Source: Haplomitrium mnioides (lineage: Eukaryota; Marchantiophyta; Haplomitriopsida; Calobryales). Taken from it: 27,363 nucleotides of DNA. The notes beneath the pieces were generated by a model. The model ran no database searches, was not told the DNA's origin, and saw nothing but the letters and a program-made list of their open reading frames with translations. The position numbers and the translations under genes are program-made. Each line of letters starts with the position of its first letter. Positions within the stretch are counted from its first letter, which is position 1. Below, piece after piece: positions 1 through 9,204 of this stretch. The stretch covers positions 1 through 27,363 of the forward strand of contig JBNGIS010035968.1 in the NCBI GenBank assembly GCA_049999725.1, read 5' to 3'.

Positions 1-47
1 TCCTCAAATCCACCAGCAGCAAATTGTGAAGCTGCCAATTTCCAACA
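1..47 (-). repeat. First 47 bases of the copia 3' LTR
   Basis: This stretch is identical to 4313-4359, the beginning of the 5' LTR read on the minus strand. The rest of this LTR lies outside the window, so the target-site duplication and the divergence between the two LTRs cannot be assessed here. Confidence 0.92.
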
Positions 48-58
48 CTCCCACTCAG
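48..58 (-). other. Polypurine tract of the copia element
   Basis: Directly before the 3' LTR, the minus strand reads CTGAGTGGGAG and then the LTR start TGTTGG. A GAGTGGGAG-type purine run touching the LTR is the usual plant copia plus-strand primer. It fixes the inner LTR boundary at 47/48. Confidence 0.85.
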
Positions 59-59
59 C

Positions 60-1400
60 GAACAATTTGCACACCAAGCATCCCTCAGCAAGCCTCAATG
101 CTTGTTACTTGTCAGTGCCTTGGTCCTTAAGTGATAAGTTGGATTCTACCCCAACGATATGTAACCCTGATTGTCTTCACAATGGTGGTGGGTTTATTCA
201 GCCTGAAAACCCAAGCATCCTCCCATTAGTGAAGCACACCCAAATGTGGACTTTCCATCATCCCTGCTTCCTACATCAAAGTCACTATATCCGATCAGTG
301 AACTGTTGCTAATCAGAGTGGATTCTAGACATCCACTGTACTCCAGCACATGATCCTTGGAGCCTTGAAGGTACCTGAAAATTCCTTTCTCTGCAAGCCA
401 ATGGGTTTGGACACAAACCTTGAGGCAACTCCCACTGCATAGCATAATTCAAACTGCCTACTGCACTTCAGCCTCCTTTTTGTTCCAGTTCCCATCCTTG
501 ATTGACCTCATACCAGCCAATGGAGTGTAGACTGCCTTCAATCTCCCATTCCACTCCTTTCAGAAATTTTCCTAATACAGACCTTTTGATTCAGTGTGAT
601 CTTCCTTTCATGTCCATCCCTCTGAACATGCATCCCAAGAAGATAGTGAATCTCATGTAGGTCTGTCATCTCCAAATGTCACCTACAGGTCCTTGACCTG
701 ATTCAACTGCTCCAGATCACTGCTGATCATCACTATGTCATCTACATAGCTGACAAAACTCAGTGTGCTCCACCCTCTCTCCAGGTCTGAACACAATGAC
801 TTCCATCACTCCTCCAAAAGTTCTTCTTCTTCAGATGTGTGATAATCCGCTGGTTCCATGCCCTAGATGCTTGCTTGAGGCCATATATAATGCCTTGTTA
901 TCTGCACACAAAGCATTCCTTCCTCTCACAACAAATTCTTCCAGCTGCTGCATATAGATCTCTCACTCAAGATCTCCATTCAAGAACTCTATCTTGACAT
1001 CTACTTGAGGTACTTTCTAGTCCATCATTGCAGCAATAGCCAACAGACACCTGATTGAAGAAAAAAAAACTTTGCGACTGGTGCAAAGGTTCCTGTGTAC
1101 CCCACCCCAGTCATCTGTGAAAATCCTTTGGCAACCAGCCTTGCCTTGTAATTTTCCACAGACCCATTGGTACTTGACCTTGAGTACCCACTTACACCCC
1201 ATGGCTTTCCTCCCCTTAGGCAACTTGGTTTGGAGTTCAGGTCTGGTTTCATGGAGTGAATCAACTCCATAGAAAACCACCTCCCATGTCTGGGTATCCT
1301 CCCTGAACGACGCCTCCTTTGGTGTTACTGGATCATCTCCACGGTCACATTGATTCCCAATGTTTCTAGCACTGCCAGATCCATTGTCACTGGTTGTTTG
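60..1400 (-). pseudogene. Copia reverse transcriptase and RNase H, frame-broken
   Basis: Reading from about 1400 down, the translation has copia RT (RVT_2) landmarks: a [19 protein letters not shown] block near 1240-1180, a [12 protein letters not shown] block in another frame near 1140, then CLLAIAAM in the first frame again near 1040. An AFLNGDLE-like block follows near 990 and the catalytic-type YVDDIVMIS near 750-725. RNase H is seen at 445-194 with GYSDFDVGSRDDGKST, a form of the copia GYSD-D---D-KST signature. At least two frameshifts and several stops break it. The last third of RNase H, normally carrying the TEAEY and DN-S motifs, is missing. Only a short terminal piece like LGVCKL remains before the polypurine tract. 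Inactive. Confidence 0.88.
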
Positions 1401-1639
1401 CTCAGCCAACCAGAACGCTTGGCAGAACGTTCTCTTTTTCCACAAATGTCCTCTCATATACCACTGGTACTCCCACTGCTGGAATGATTCCTAGCATTGT
1501 CTCCAATTTCAGATTCAGTCCCAGATGTGAGGTGCCTGGCACGTCACTTGTGTGCTTCACCATTATCTCCTTTCCTTTGAAGATCCCAACCTGGTCCTTT
1601 GCCAATTGCAGGTGACTTGCTTGTCAGACCCTCTGACAA

Positions 1640-2400
1640 TCATCAAACACTACTTTCTGACCCCTGATTAACTGCTTTGTCTCACAATAGAACAGCCTAT
1701 ACCCCTTGCAGTTCTTCCCAATATCTCAAAAACACACACTTGACGGTTTTTGAATGCAACTTCCCTCACAGTTCTTGAGGTACTAATGCATATAGCCAAA
1801 AATTTTGAGATGTGAAACATCAGGCTACTTACCTGACCACGCTTCCTCTGGTGTCATATTGCTCACAGCCTTGGTGTAACGATTCCTGAGCAAGACTGCT
1901 GTGTTCACAGCCTTACCCTAGAAAATCCTCTCGATGTACCTTGCACAGAAAATGCTTCCTTGCATTCTCCATGATCGTCCTATACATCCTTCATGCCACA
2001 CCGTTTTGTGATGGAGAATCCCTTGCTGTGAGTTGTGCTTGATCCTATGCTTTCTTAGATTGATCCATTCTCTCTTAGAAAGCTTTCAACCCCTTGGACA
2101 TATACTCCCTTCCCCATCTGTATGGAGTATCTTCACCATAATTTTCTTTTGCTCTTTCTGAGCCCTCAAAACTATGAAACAAAGAAAAGCAAGCACTGAT
2201 GGACTTGACATGTACAAATAATTTTTCATATTAAAAATCAATGAAGAAACAATAGCTTTCTTCCTTTGATACATTAACTACTAGTCCACAACTCCCACTG
2301 TCTGGACTGTCCAGTCCAGACAACATGCTTTTCTACCTCAAGGTGTTCAAACCTTGACCTTCAAATGTCCAAGCCTTTCATGCCACAAGTGGCACACTCC
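1640..2400 (-). pseudogene. Copia integrase, zinc-binding and core region, broken
   Basis: About 50 bases after the gag stop, the minus strand encodes HLWHERLGHLK (near 2400-2365). This is the GAG_pre-integrase zinc-binding start seen in plant copia elements. Core-domain blocks follow: a SPSQNGVA segment with RTIMENARK near 2010-1950, which carries the end of the DDE core, then NTAVLLRNR and NMTPEEAW near 1900-1840, and an IFGY-like block near 1800. In-frame TAG/TGA codons and at least one frameshift interrupt it. The first half of the core (2340-2080) is poorly recognisable. The protease that should lie between gag and this domain is absent. Confidence 0.85.
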
Positions 2401-2443
2401 ATGGATCCTTCACAGTCCAGTCTAGGACCCATGCCTTTCTACC

Positions 2444-3304
2444 TCAGACATATTCTATGACATCATCTGACTCCTTGATAGCAATATTGACCTGTTCCTT
2501 TGCCTGCTTGTCCTTGCCACCCTTTGCAAGTGTCTTCCCTTGATCCTTGCTTTTCTTGGGACAGTTTCTTGCATAGTGGCCAGGCTTGTCACAATAAAAA
2601 AAATTTCCACTTGGTGAGTTACCCCACTTCTGGGACTTCCCACCTTGGAATTTCTTGGCCTCCTTGCCTCTTGTGAACAAGGCAGAACTTTGTTCAGGTC
2701 CACCCACACGCTCTTTCCTCCTGGTTTCTTCAGCCAAGAGCCTGGTACTTGCTTCATCCAAAGTCAGGGTCCCTAGGTTGCTCTCCAATGAGTGCAACAA
2801 CACATCATATGACTCAGGTAAACTTGCCAGTAAGATTTGTACAAACATCTCCTCCTTGAGACCTGGGTTGATTGACAACAATTGCTCCACCAGATTCTTG
2901 ACCTGTGCAGTGTGATCACCCATGCTGTTATCTTCTACAAATCTTAAATTCAGAAGCTTCCTCCACAAGTATGTGGCAGCAAAAGCCCCTCCTTGCTCAT
3001 AAGCCTTCCTAAGGCTGTTCCAAACCTCACATGAAGTAGTGAGGTTCCTCACTTGGGTAAATTGCTTTTTACCCAAGCTCAGGCAGATTAGGATTTGAGC
3101 ATGCCTATCTGCTTGGATCCACATTGCAATTTCCTCCTCAGTGGCATTCCTCCCATTGGGTTTAGGGAAGTCACCATTCACATACCTCCAAAATCCTTTT
3201 AGCTCAAGGATTAGTTGCATCTTAGCTTTCCAATCTAGAAAATCTGCACCTTCAAATTTTTCAATGGAATACATGCTGGAGGTACCCACACTTGCATCTC
3301 CCAT
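2444..3304 (-). CDS. Copia Gag polyprotein, open reading frame, altered zinc knuckle
   Basis: An uninterrupted frame of 286 codons encodes a UBN2/Retrotran_gag-type copia Gag. The N-terminus has KFEGADFLDWKAKMQLILE. Next come the FWRYVNGD and W-----ADRHAQILICLSL segments, then LPESYDVLLHSLE in the middle. A basic stretch precedes a nucleic-acid binding knuckle near residues 236-248. Gag packages the element RNA into cytoplasmic particles. The knuckle should be CX2CX4HX4C, but the first cysteine is Phe (FFYCDKPGHYARNC), so zinc binding is doubtful. I chose the ATG at 3304. An in-frame ATG at 3319 lies inside the primer-binding site and would add five residues. The frame ends at TGA 2446-2444, and in this copy Gag is not joined to pol. 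It is the only pol/gag domain in the element without a stop. Confidence 0.85.
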   Translation of the reverse strand: MGDASVGTSSMYSIEKFEGADFLDWKAKMQLILELKGFWRYVNGDFPKPNGRNATEEEIAMWIQADRHAQILICLSLGKKQFTQVRNLTTSCEVWNSLRKAYEQGGAFAATYLWRKLLNLRFVEDNSMGDHTAQVKNLVEQLLSINPGLKEEMFVQILLASLPESYDVLLHSLESNLGTLTLDEASTRLLAEETRRKERVGGPEQSSALFTRGKEAKKFQGGKSQKWGNSPSGNFFYCDKPGHYARNCPKKSKDQGKTLAKGGKDKQAKEQVNIAIKESDDVIEYV

Positions 3305-3311
3305 TGTTAGT

Positions 3312-3323
3312 GGGCCCATAACC
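3312..3323 (-). other. Primer-binding site of the copia element
   Basis: Immediately inside the 5' LTR the minus strand reads GGTTATGGGCCC. This is the position where minus-strand priming by a tRNA occurs. It resembles the initiator-Met type seen in plant copia elements (GGTATCAGAGC in many) but is not a close match. It overlaps the first possible gag ATG at 3319. Confidence 0.6.
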
Positions 3324-3425
3324 TGTTGAAAATATCAAATCGAGTTGATGATATTGCAGCAGCAAAAAATCCACTTATATGAGTATTGTGACAAAAGAGA
3401 AGGAAAAGAAACTTCAGCTCCACGA

Positions 3426-3525
3426 NNNNNNNNNNNNNNNNNNNNNNNNNNNNNNNNNNNNNNNNNNNNNNNNNNNNNNNNNNNNNNNNNNNNNNNNNNN
3501 NNNNNNNNNNNNNNNNNNNNNNNNN
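3426..3525. other. Assembly gap of 100 N
   Basis: Exactly 100 ambiguous bases, the conventional filler for a gap of unknown size. It sits in the 5' LTR beside CG-rich repeats. Any frame that crosses it is meaningless. Confidence 0.98.
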
Positions 3526-3639
3526 TTCGCACAAAAACGCAGGTCGACTTCTCCCAGCCAAAATCGCAACTCAATGAGTTGCCTGCTGTGCTCGTGATCT
3601 GCTTTTATCCAAGAAAACGATGCCCTCTCCTTTACAGAT

Positions 3640-3800
3640 GAAACGCGACCTCCTTCTGGAATCGCGACCTCCTTCTGGATGCAAATGAGACCTCCTTCGA
3701 ACGCGAACGCAACCTTCCAGACACGATCGCGAACTGCTTCTAGGCACAAACGCGACCTTGGAGACACGAACGCGACCTCCTTCCTGGCACGAACGCGAGC
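3640..3800. repeat. CG-rich short tandem repeats in the copia LTR
   Basis: Imperfect copies of a unit like AACGCGACCTCCTTCTGG recur about every 20-35 bases. They stand next to the N gap and lie downstream of the LTR TATA box (on the minus strand), so probably in the R/U5 part. They may be why the assembly broke here. Confidence 0.7.
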
Positions 3801-3920
3801 TCACCTTTAAGAAAAACGACTCTCGTGCTCAGACGCAATTTTCCCTTGCTCAAATGCACAAAACGAGTTTACAAGTGAAATGTGGTTGCAATGAGGATGC
3901 TTAGAGCTCCTCTTCATCAG

Positions 3921-3930
3921 ATTTATATAC
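3921..3930 (-). promoter_or_regulatory. Probable LTR TATA box
   Basis: The minus strand reads GTATATAAAT about 430 bases inside the LTR. This is a usual place for the promoter that starts the retroelement RNA, which would begin near 3890. Confidence 0.55.
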
Positions 3931-4158
3931 ATAAAACAATACCAGCAATGTGCTGGGATTCTATGGGCGCCCCTGTTCAAAAACTATGGGCGATTAAATC
4001 AGTGTAGGTGAAGGAGACTTCTTCCACGAGTATGGACAAGAGCTGCACAATGATTATTTCACCTACACAACCTGTGAGCACATGCACTATGCATGTGCTT
4101 CCTCTATCTTTGGCAAGGGACAACAATCATTAATGGTCCCTCAGGAGAGTCCTGGTGC

Positions 4159-4170
4159 TGACACGTGTCA
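4159..4170. promoter_or_regulatory. Perfect 12-bp G-box palindrome in the copia LTR
   Basis: TGACACGTGTCA is a perfect palindrome around CACGTG, the core bound by plant bZIP and bHLH factors. It lies about 235 bases upstream of the TATA box, within U3. Confidence 0.45.
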
Positions 4171-4359
4171 CCACCAGGTGCCTCCACATGGCACTATCCC
4201 TAAAATCACCATTCCCTAAAGTGCCTCTAAACTAGCTAAACCAAAAACATTTACAGGAACACACTTCACCAAGGAAGCATGTTGCAGGAATTCCTGAGCA
4301 GGATCAGGCAATTCCTCAAATCCACCAGCAGCAAATTGTGAAGCTGCCAATTTCCAACA

Positions 4360-4470
4360 GAGGGCGAAGAAGCCAGCCACCAGCGAAGACGAGGGCAGAG
4401 GGCGAGGGAGCCAACCACAAGCGAAGAGGAGGGCAGAGGGCGAGGGAGCCAACCACCAACGAAGACGAAG
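4360..4470. repeat. 38-bp tandem repeat, nearly three copies
   Basis: Units begin GAGGGCGA at 4360, 4398 and 4436, and continue as GCCAACCAC-AGCGAAGA-GAGGGCA. The spacing is 38 bases with few differences between copies. The copia LTR ends exactly at the first unit, so the element is inserted at the edge of, or inside, this array. The Leu/Ser/Pro-rich minus frames across it are products of the repeat and not a gene. Confidence 0.8.
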
Positions 4471-5121
4471 CCTGAGAGGAGGGATCTAGCCACCAGCGAG
4501 GAGGAAGTCCTGGAGAAGGGAGTTAGAATCACTCAAAGAGGAATCACGTAAGGGGGAAGTCACAAGAGCAGTTATGAGAGGTGAAGGCGAGGGGGAGAGA
4601 GTCAGGATGCGAGTCACGTGACAGGATTAAGGGTCACAGCAGTGCGAGAACTTGCCCCGCGGCAACAAACAACGAACGAAGGAGCGATTAGCAAGCGAGG
4701 ACAAGGAAATATGAGGCAGTCGGATGAACTCGAAGAGGATGAGCCCCCGCTATGGGTTGCCTAGGAGAGAAAGAAAGCATGCGCTCTATAATCGGAAGCC
4801 ACAAGATGCAATCGGACCAGAGGAAAGCGATCGAGGCGAAGAAATCCACACAAAGAGAGAGTTCCGAGGAGTCCAAAGAGTGTTGCGAAAACGTAGCGGC
4901 CCTCGCGCACTTCATGAGGACCGTCGGAGGACGTGGCAGCTCTTGCGGGTCCAAAGAGTTCGACGAGATCCAGCCTCCCTACATGGGGATCCCCAATTAA
5001 GGGGGATCCGATCAGCCTCCCTACTTGGGTTCCCTACTTAACAGAGATCCGCAAACGAAGGTTCGACGGGTCTGAAGTGATGGCGAAACATGGATACGCA
5101 AAGTAGTGACCAGACAAAGAG

Positions 5122-5272
5122 GTGACTTATCACTATTCTGGCAGCATGGAGGGTTCCTTAAAGGCTAAGCGAGAAGGGCGAAGTGGCGACTAATGAAGCA
5201 AAGACTTGTCACTATTACAGCGGCATGGAGGATTCTTTAAGGCAACTGCGAAGCTAAGGGAGAAGGGCGAAA
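5122..5272. repeat. Two diverged copies of a roughly 75-bp unit
   Basis: The first copy (5122-5190) and second (5200-5272) share TCACTATT-C-GC-GCATGGAGG-TTC-TTAA and end in GAGAAGGGCGAA. Confidence 0.65.
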
Positions 5273-5649
5273 CAACAACGGATCATAGTTACAGACTCAG
5301 GGACTCCGTGGGGAGCTGCGGAAACGTGGCAGCCCCATCGCACTTCACGGATTCAGGGACATATGGCAATCTCAAGGAGTCTGCGGACCTTAGCAGAAAA
5401 TTGGAAAGCCCCGATTAAATGGGTTCTAATCAGCATCCCTAAGTGGAAAGCCCTTGCTTAACTGGGGTCCGATTAGCCACCCTACATGAGGAGCCCACTT
5501 AACAGGGATCCGACAAGAAGCCAAAACATAGACCAAGGAATGAAAGGCGAAATGACAATGTATCGTTGATCCGGCAAAGCGGGGAAAGTTCAACAGAGTA
5601 AGGTCTAAAAGTTCGACGAGAATCTATGGCGCGCATTGTTCTTATCACG

Positions 5650-5950
5650 AGGGGATTGCGAATTGGCGATATAGCGAAGGTCTGACCAGACGAAGAGCAG
5701 AGGGTGCTGAAAAGGTGATCAGGCGACGATCCGACCAGAACAAGATCGAAGAGGGCCAAAAGGGTGATCAAACGAAGTTCCGGCCAAGGGAAGATCAAGA
5801 TAGCAAAAAGGTGATTCATCGACAATATGGCGAGAGGAAGATCGGGAAATGGCGAAAAGGCAATGAAGTGACGATCCGGCTAGAAGAAGAAGCAAAGGAC
5901 CAACAGTCGAAAGGGTGACAAATTGTAGTTCCGGCATTAGCAAGGATGAA
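5650..5950. repeat. Imperfect tandem array with a unit of about 50 bp
   Basis: Five or six units each begin AAAAGG-GAT or a variant, followed by CGAC-ATCCG-C and a purine-rich stretch with AAGATC. They begin near 5705, 5757, 5804, 5852 and 5907, with one more degenerate copy before. The unit length drifts between 47 and 55 bases, so the overlapping open frames do not keep one phase. Confidence 0.65.
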
Positions 5951-6109
5951 AGTTCGACGGGGCGAGCTGAAAGCTTGAAGGGGATCCATGGGGAGTCTAC
6001 CATAGTTCTTATATCAAGTGGATGAAAGAGTTAAGCGAAGGAAGCCTCAATTCTTATTGCGAGCAGGTTCCGAAGCGGCGACAAAAGGTATCGTTCTTAC
6101 TCGGCGAGT

Positions 6110-6370
6110 GAATTGTTTGACGGATGATGTGGCATTCAGCTGTGGTCCAAGGGTTCCTACGGGTCAACTGCGGAATCCGGTCAATGCGACGGTCCACCTA
6201 CCTCCTTGCGAGGCGGCGTCGGACGGCGCGGCGACGGATGATGTGGCATTCAGCGGTGGTCTGAGGGTTTCTGTGGGTCAGCAACGGGTCAACTAGGGAA
6301 TCCGGTCAATGCGACGGTCCGCCTACCCCTTTGCGAGGCGGCGTCGGACGGCGCGGTGCGGATGACGTGG
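6110..6370. repeat. Tandem duplication, period 114-124 bp, two copies and a partial third
   Basis: GGATGATGTGGCATTCAGC starts at 6122 and 6236. A third start, GGATGACGTGG, is at 6360. Each copy then has GGAATCCGGTCAATGCGACG and GCGAGGCGGCGTCGGACGGC. The second copy is longer by about 10 bases because GGGTCA-C is locally duplicated. The copies are very alike, so the duplication is younger than the repeats around it. Confidence 0.85.
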
Positions 6371-6699
6371 AAGGCAAGACATGTGGCGGCATGTGGTGTT
6401 CCGAGAGTGACGGCGAAGTTCCGATGACTGACGGCGGGGTTCCGAGGGAGTTTGCAGACACGTGGCAGCTGGCAAAGGTCCATGAGCGCTTGCGGAAGCA
6501 TGGCAGCCCTCGGGGGTCTGCGGGTGATCGTGGGGGCATGGCAACGAGGAGAATCAAGGAAAAATTAGGAATCAGCCCGCGAGATGCAACAGGTAGCCAA
6601 TCTACGGGGGCAACCTACGAATCCAATCCTCTCCTAGTAAATCTCTCCGGATTTCTCTACGGAAAGACCTCCTCGACAACTACTTTGGGTCTGCGCTTG

Positions 6700-7149
6700 A
6701 ACTAATGCTTCAAATGAATCGAATCAGGATTGCTATGGGTCTGCTGATGCGGCCAGTGATGAGGCAATCCTGATCAAAAATTTGCAAAGGAGAGCGCTAG
6801 GAATCGAAGGCAAAGTTCAGCCAAGCCTTCTCAAAAAATCCTCCTCTAAAGGCTTCACAAGATGACTGTTAAACGCGGGCTGGCTGCCAGGTGTCAGCTT
6901 GTCAAGAAACAGAGGCCAACAAGAAAAACGACCAAGTCCAGCGAGGAGAAAAAATGGGATCTTGATCAAGAATTCATTGGGGGGGACGCACGCTGCATGG
7001 AGGGTATAGCTGGGATTGCTACCAGATTGAGGGGGTTGTTATTCATGCAAAATTGAGAGTGGGAGACCAAACCTGAGAGGAAGAGGCAGCGAGGGAGAGA
7101 GGAGAGATTCCAGCCAAGATTCACATGTGGGGAGTGGACTCGTGCAAGG
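6700..7149. other. No gene or element recognised
   Basis: Purine-rich sequence between the G+C-rich repeats and the inverted homology block. A 64-codon frame at 6862-7056 has no recognisable motif, and I do not call it. Confidence 0.4.
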
Positions 7150-7605
7150 AGACTAGCGGGGGTGGAGGTGTATTGGAGAGGCGCTAAGAATCACTGAGCG
7201 TGGGGGCTCTAGAGTCTCAGGCAATCCATGTGGACTCATTGTTGCAAGTGAACCAAGCATTTGGAGGTGGATTGCCAAGTGAATTTGAAGAGAGTCTGTC
7301 GACTTGAATTCATGGGAGGCTACCAAAGGGGGTCTTGGGGTCGTCTCAGCTTTGTCTGTGCAGGAACATCAATCCTAGGGGCGCTTGGAGGCGTTTCTTA
7401 TCATATTTCTCAAGTGGAGCCAAGAGGGGAGTGGTTGTGTTAGTCCCTGCGCGCTGCATAGAATATCCAGTCAAGGCTCAAGCTGGAGTTATGGCCAGCA
7501 GTCATGGAGACTGTCTTCTAGAGGTGGAAGTTAAAGAAATCCTCTTCCAAGCCTCAGGAAGTAAATTTAGGGCTTCTCGTAAGAGAAGTTGAAAAACTCT
7601 CTGAC
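7150..7605 (+). repeat. Inverted-copy partner of 15400-15860, probably LTR-derived
   Basis: This block resembles the reverse complement of about 15400-15860 along its whole length. The best runs are GAGGTGGAAGTTAAA, CAGGAAGTAAATTTAGGGCTTCT and ACATTTGGAGGTGGA, with CACTGAGC--GGGGCTCTAGAG nearby. The partner lies in the LTR-like upstream region of a minus-strand gag, so this copy is probably part of a related LTR or leader in plus orientation. I cannot see its element ends. Confidence 0.65.
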
Positions 7606-8400
7606 TGAGGTTGGGTTGCTAAAGGATTGGAGGAAAATTGGAGTGGCTGATGGGAACTGAAGGAGAATTGATCGGTTCTTGAGAGGTGGAAGAAGATTGT
7701 ATTGCTGGCAGGGCAGTGTGCAAGTACCAGTGTTTTCCTATTTACATGTGTTGTGTAGATTTATGTTCTATTTGTAGTTTTGTGATATTCTTAGTTTTAA
7801 AAGGCCTATATTTCAATTGTCCAATCTTGAGGACGTCTTGGACAAGGGAAGTCAGGACTACTCACATTGTAATTGTGCTATTTGGATATTGGAACTTGCT
7901 CCTTTTTGTATAACAAAGTGATTGGGTCCAGTTCTGGACTGCAGAATTATAAGAAAAGTGGTTCAACAACATTACAGTCTTTTCGTGAGTGGTTTGAGGA
8001 AATGGATGTGTATGAGCAGGTGGGTTGTTGAGGCAATCGTGGGCTAGTGGCCAAGATCGTATGGCAACCACAAATCAACTAGGGCTTCCCAAAAGACCAC
8101 TGCAGCCAAGAATCGGATGCTCTGTCCCATCGTCCCCTGTCCTCCAAGTGGCACCTTTCGAGGTTAAGGCCTGAAGAAGGGGCGTCACCAGCATCTGTGG
8201 GCATCGGAGGTGTTGTGCTTGGGTGTTGTGGAGTGTCGTGCAATCTTTCCTGTCTGGTAAGCAAAAGTTGGGGTCCATTCGATGCAAAGCCCCTCCTATA
8301 AAAGGTCCTGAAACACTAAGTCAGCCTTTAATCGGGGGAAACTCTGTCGGAAAAGAGTTAAGGCTCCAACCACAGGGCTGACAATAATATTTTTCCAACA
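7606..8400. other. Non-coding stretch, a TATA-like site but no gene
   Basis: No domain is recognisable. CCTATAAAAGG at 8295-8305 is TATA-like. It is followed by a stretch with CAGGGCTGACAATAAT near 8360. It may belong to the same LTR-like unit as 7150-7605, but the similarity to the partner stops near 7605. Confidence 0.35.
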
Positions 8401-8793
8401 AAAAAGTTTGAAAGAGCACCATGTCTACTCGCGCCTCAAGTTTTTGCAATCAAATATATTTCAAAATAGTTTCTTGTGACGTGTATTGAAACTTTTGGGC
8501 TTAGAATTGTAATCAATGATAAATGCAAATTTTTTATGAAAACTTACCATAATTTTTATGATTTTAAGCAAATTTGAGTTTTCCAATGTTTTAATAAAAA
8601 CTAGTATTATTGATTGATTTTGCATAATGAAATTGACTTTCGCTCTATTATGCTTGCTAAAACGACCAAAAACAAACCCAAAAAACTCATGTACTTTTTG
8701 ATTTTTAAAATCAACCTCGTTTTTTTATGTTTTTTGATATGAAAAATCACAATTTTTCCCAAAAATTTTTTTTTCCTATTCTGAGTAGCATGT
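8401..8793. other. A+T-rich stretch, nothing recognised
   Basis: Strongly A+T-rich with runs of A and T. A 65-codon minus frame at 8607-8804 is Lys/Ile/Leu-rich, as A+T-rich DNA tends to give, and is not called. No element ends are visible. Confidence 0.5.
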
Positions 8794-9200
8794 TCATGGT
8801 TCAAAGTTGCGGTTGTTCAAGTAGGGCTTCACCTTTCGGAGGAAGACTGCCACTGCATCCTTGCTGCTCCCCTTTGGTAACTGGGCTGAAAGGAGGAATT
8901 GGAAAATGCTGGCATATTCTTTGGGTTTCCTCACTCTAACATGAAACAGATCCTCATCTAGGAAAGTGTCATGTACCTCATTCGCGTTGACTGGCCCATC
9001 CACCTTGGAAAAGAAATCTGCATTGCGGTGCTTCTTTCCTAGTTTGATTCGCACCTTGAAATTGAACCCTTGAAGGAGGAGCATCCACCTTGCAATTCTC
9101 CTTGTTAGGTCTGCTTTGTTAACTATGTACTTAAGAGCATTGTGATTTATGTGAAATATCACCTTGTAGTTGAGCAGATAGTACGTACAAGAATTTGAGG
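8794..9200 (-). pseudogene. Ty3/gypsy RNase H fragment and following linker
   Basis: The minus frame has YYLLNYKVIFHINHNALKYI followed by VNKADLTRRIARWMLLLQGF and GKKHRNADFFSKV. This corresponds to the C-terminal half of plant gypsy RNase H: FxVDHxAL, then NK--LTGR-ARW-LLLQEFDF, then G-KH--AD-LSR. The residue in the FHIDH position is Asn (HINH), so the catalytic Asp looks lost. A linker of about 60 residues follows (DTFLDEDLFHV) and resembles the pol segment before the integrase. The N-terminal half of RNase H and everything upstream are absent. At about 9200 the sequence passes abruptly into a plus-strand protease. It may be the far part of the same minus-strand element as the gag at 13005-14479. 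Confidence 0.8.
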
Positions 9201-9204
9201 TACC

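Larger units (their letters stand above)
1..4359 (-). mobile_element. Ty1/copia LTR retrotransposon, decayed, 3' LTR cut by window edge
   Basis: On the minus strand the order is 5' LTR (4359-3324), primer-binding site, gag, integrase, reverse transcriptase, RNase H, polypurine tract and the start of the 3' LTR (47-1). Integrase before RT is the copia order. The 47 bases at the window start repeat 4313-4359 exactly, and both copies start TGTTGG on the minus strand. The 5' LTR ends CAACA, giving the usual TG...CA ends. The internal region is about 3.3 kb, against roughly 4-4.5 kb for an intact plant copia element. The missing part includes the protease and the end of RNase H. Only gag is still open, so this copy cannot be autonomous. 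Confidence 0.93.
3324..4359 (-). repeat. Copia 5' LTR (1036 bases including an N gap)
   Basis: Bounded by TGTTGG at 4359 and CAACA at 3324 (minus strand), with the primer-binding site directly inside. The outer end matches the start of the 3' LTR at 1-47. It contains a TATA box, a G-box palindrome and a CG-rich repeat patch. The 100 N at 3426-3525 make the true length uncertain. Confidence 0.88.
4470..6700. repeat. G+C-rich block of nested imperfect repeats, no convincing gene
   Basis: This stretch differs in base composition from most of the window and is full of partial duplications. Blocks with GTGGCAGC, CTCGCGCAC and GATCCGATCAGCCTCCCTAC recur at about 4880-5045, 5310-5515 and 6430-6530. 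Short frames exist on both strands, but none has a recognisable domain and they overlap each other freely. It could be part of a retroelement LTR or untranslated region, or a complex satellite. I cannot place element ends. Confidence 0.55.

Noticed and set aside
67-957. Plus-strand frames of 60-80 codons within the copia pol
   Set aside because: They are antisense shadows of the minus-strand RT/RNase H remnants.
4216-4532. Overlapping Leu/Ser/Pro-rich minus frames at the copia LTR edge
   Set aside because: They cross the LTR boundary and follow the 38-bp repeat. No domain is present.
5499-6705. Several open frames of 60-124 codons in the G+C-rich block
   Set aside because: They overlap on both strands, change with the repeat phase and carry no recognisable motif. 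High G+C reduces stop codons.
8295-8305. A promoter for a host gene at CCTATAAAAGG
   Set aside because: No coding sequence follows on either strand. It may be an LTR remnant or chance.
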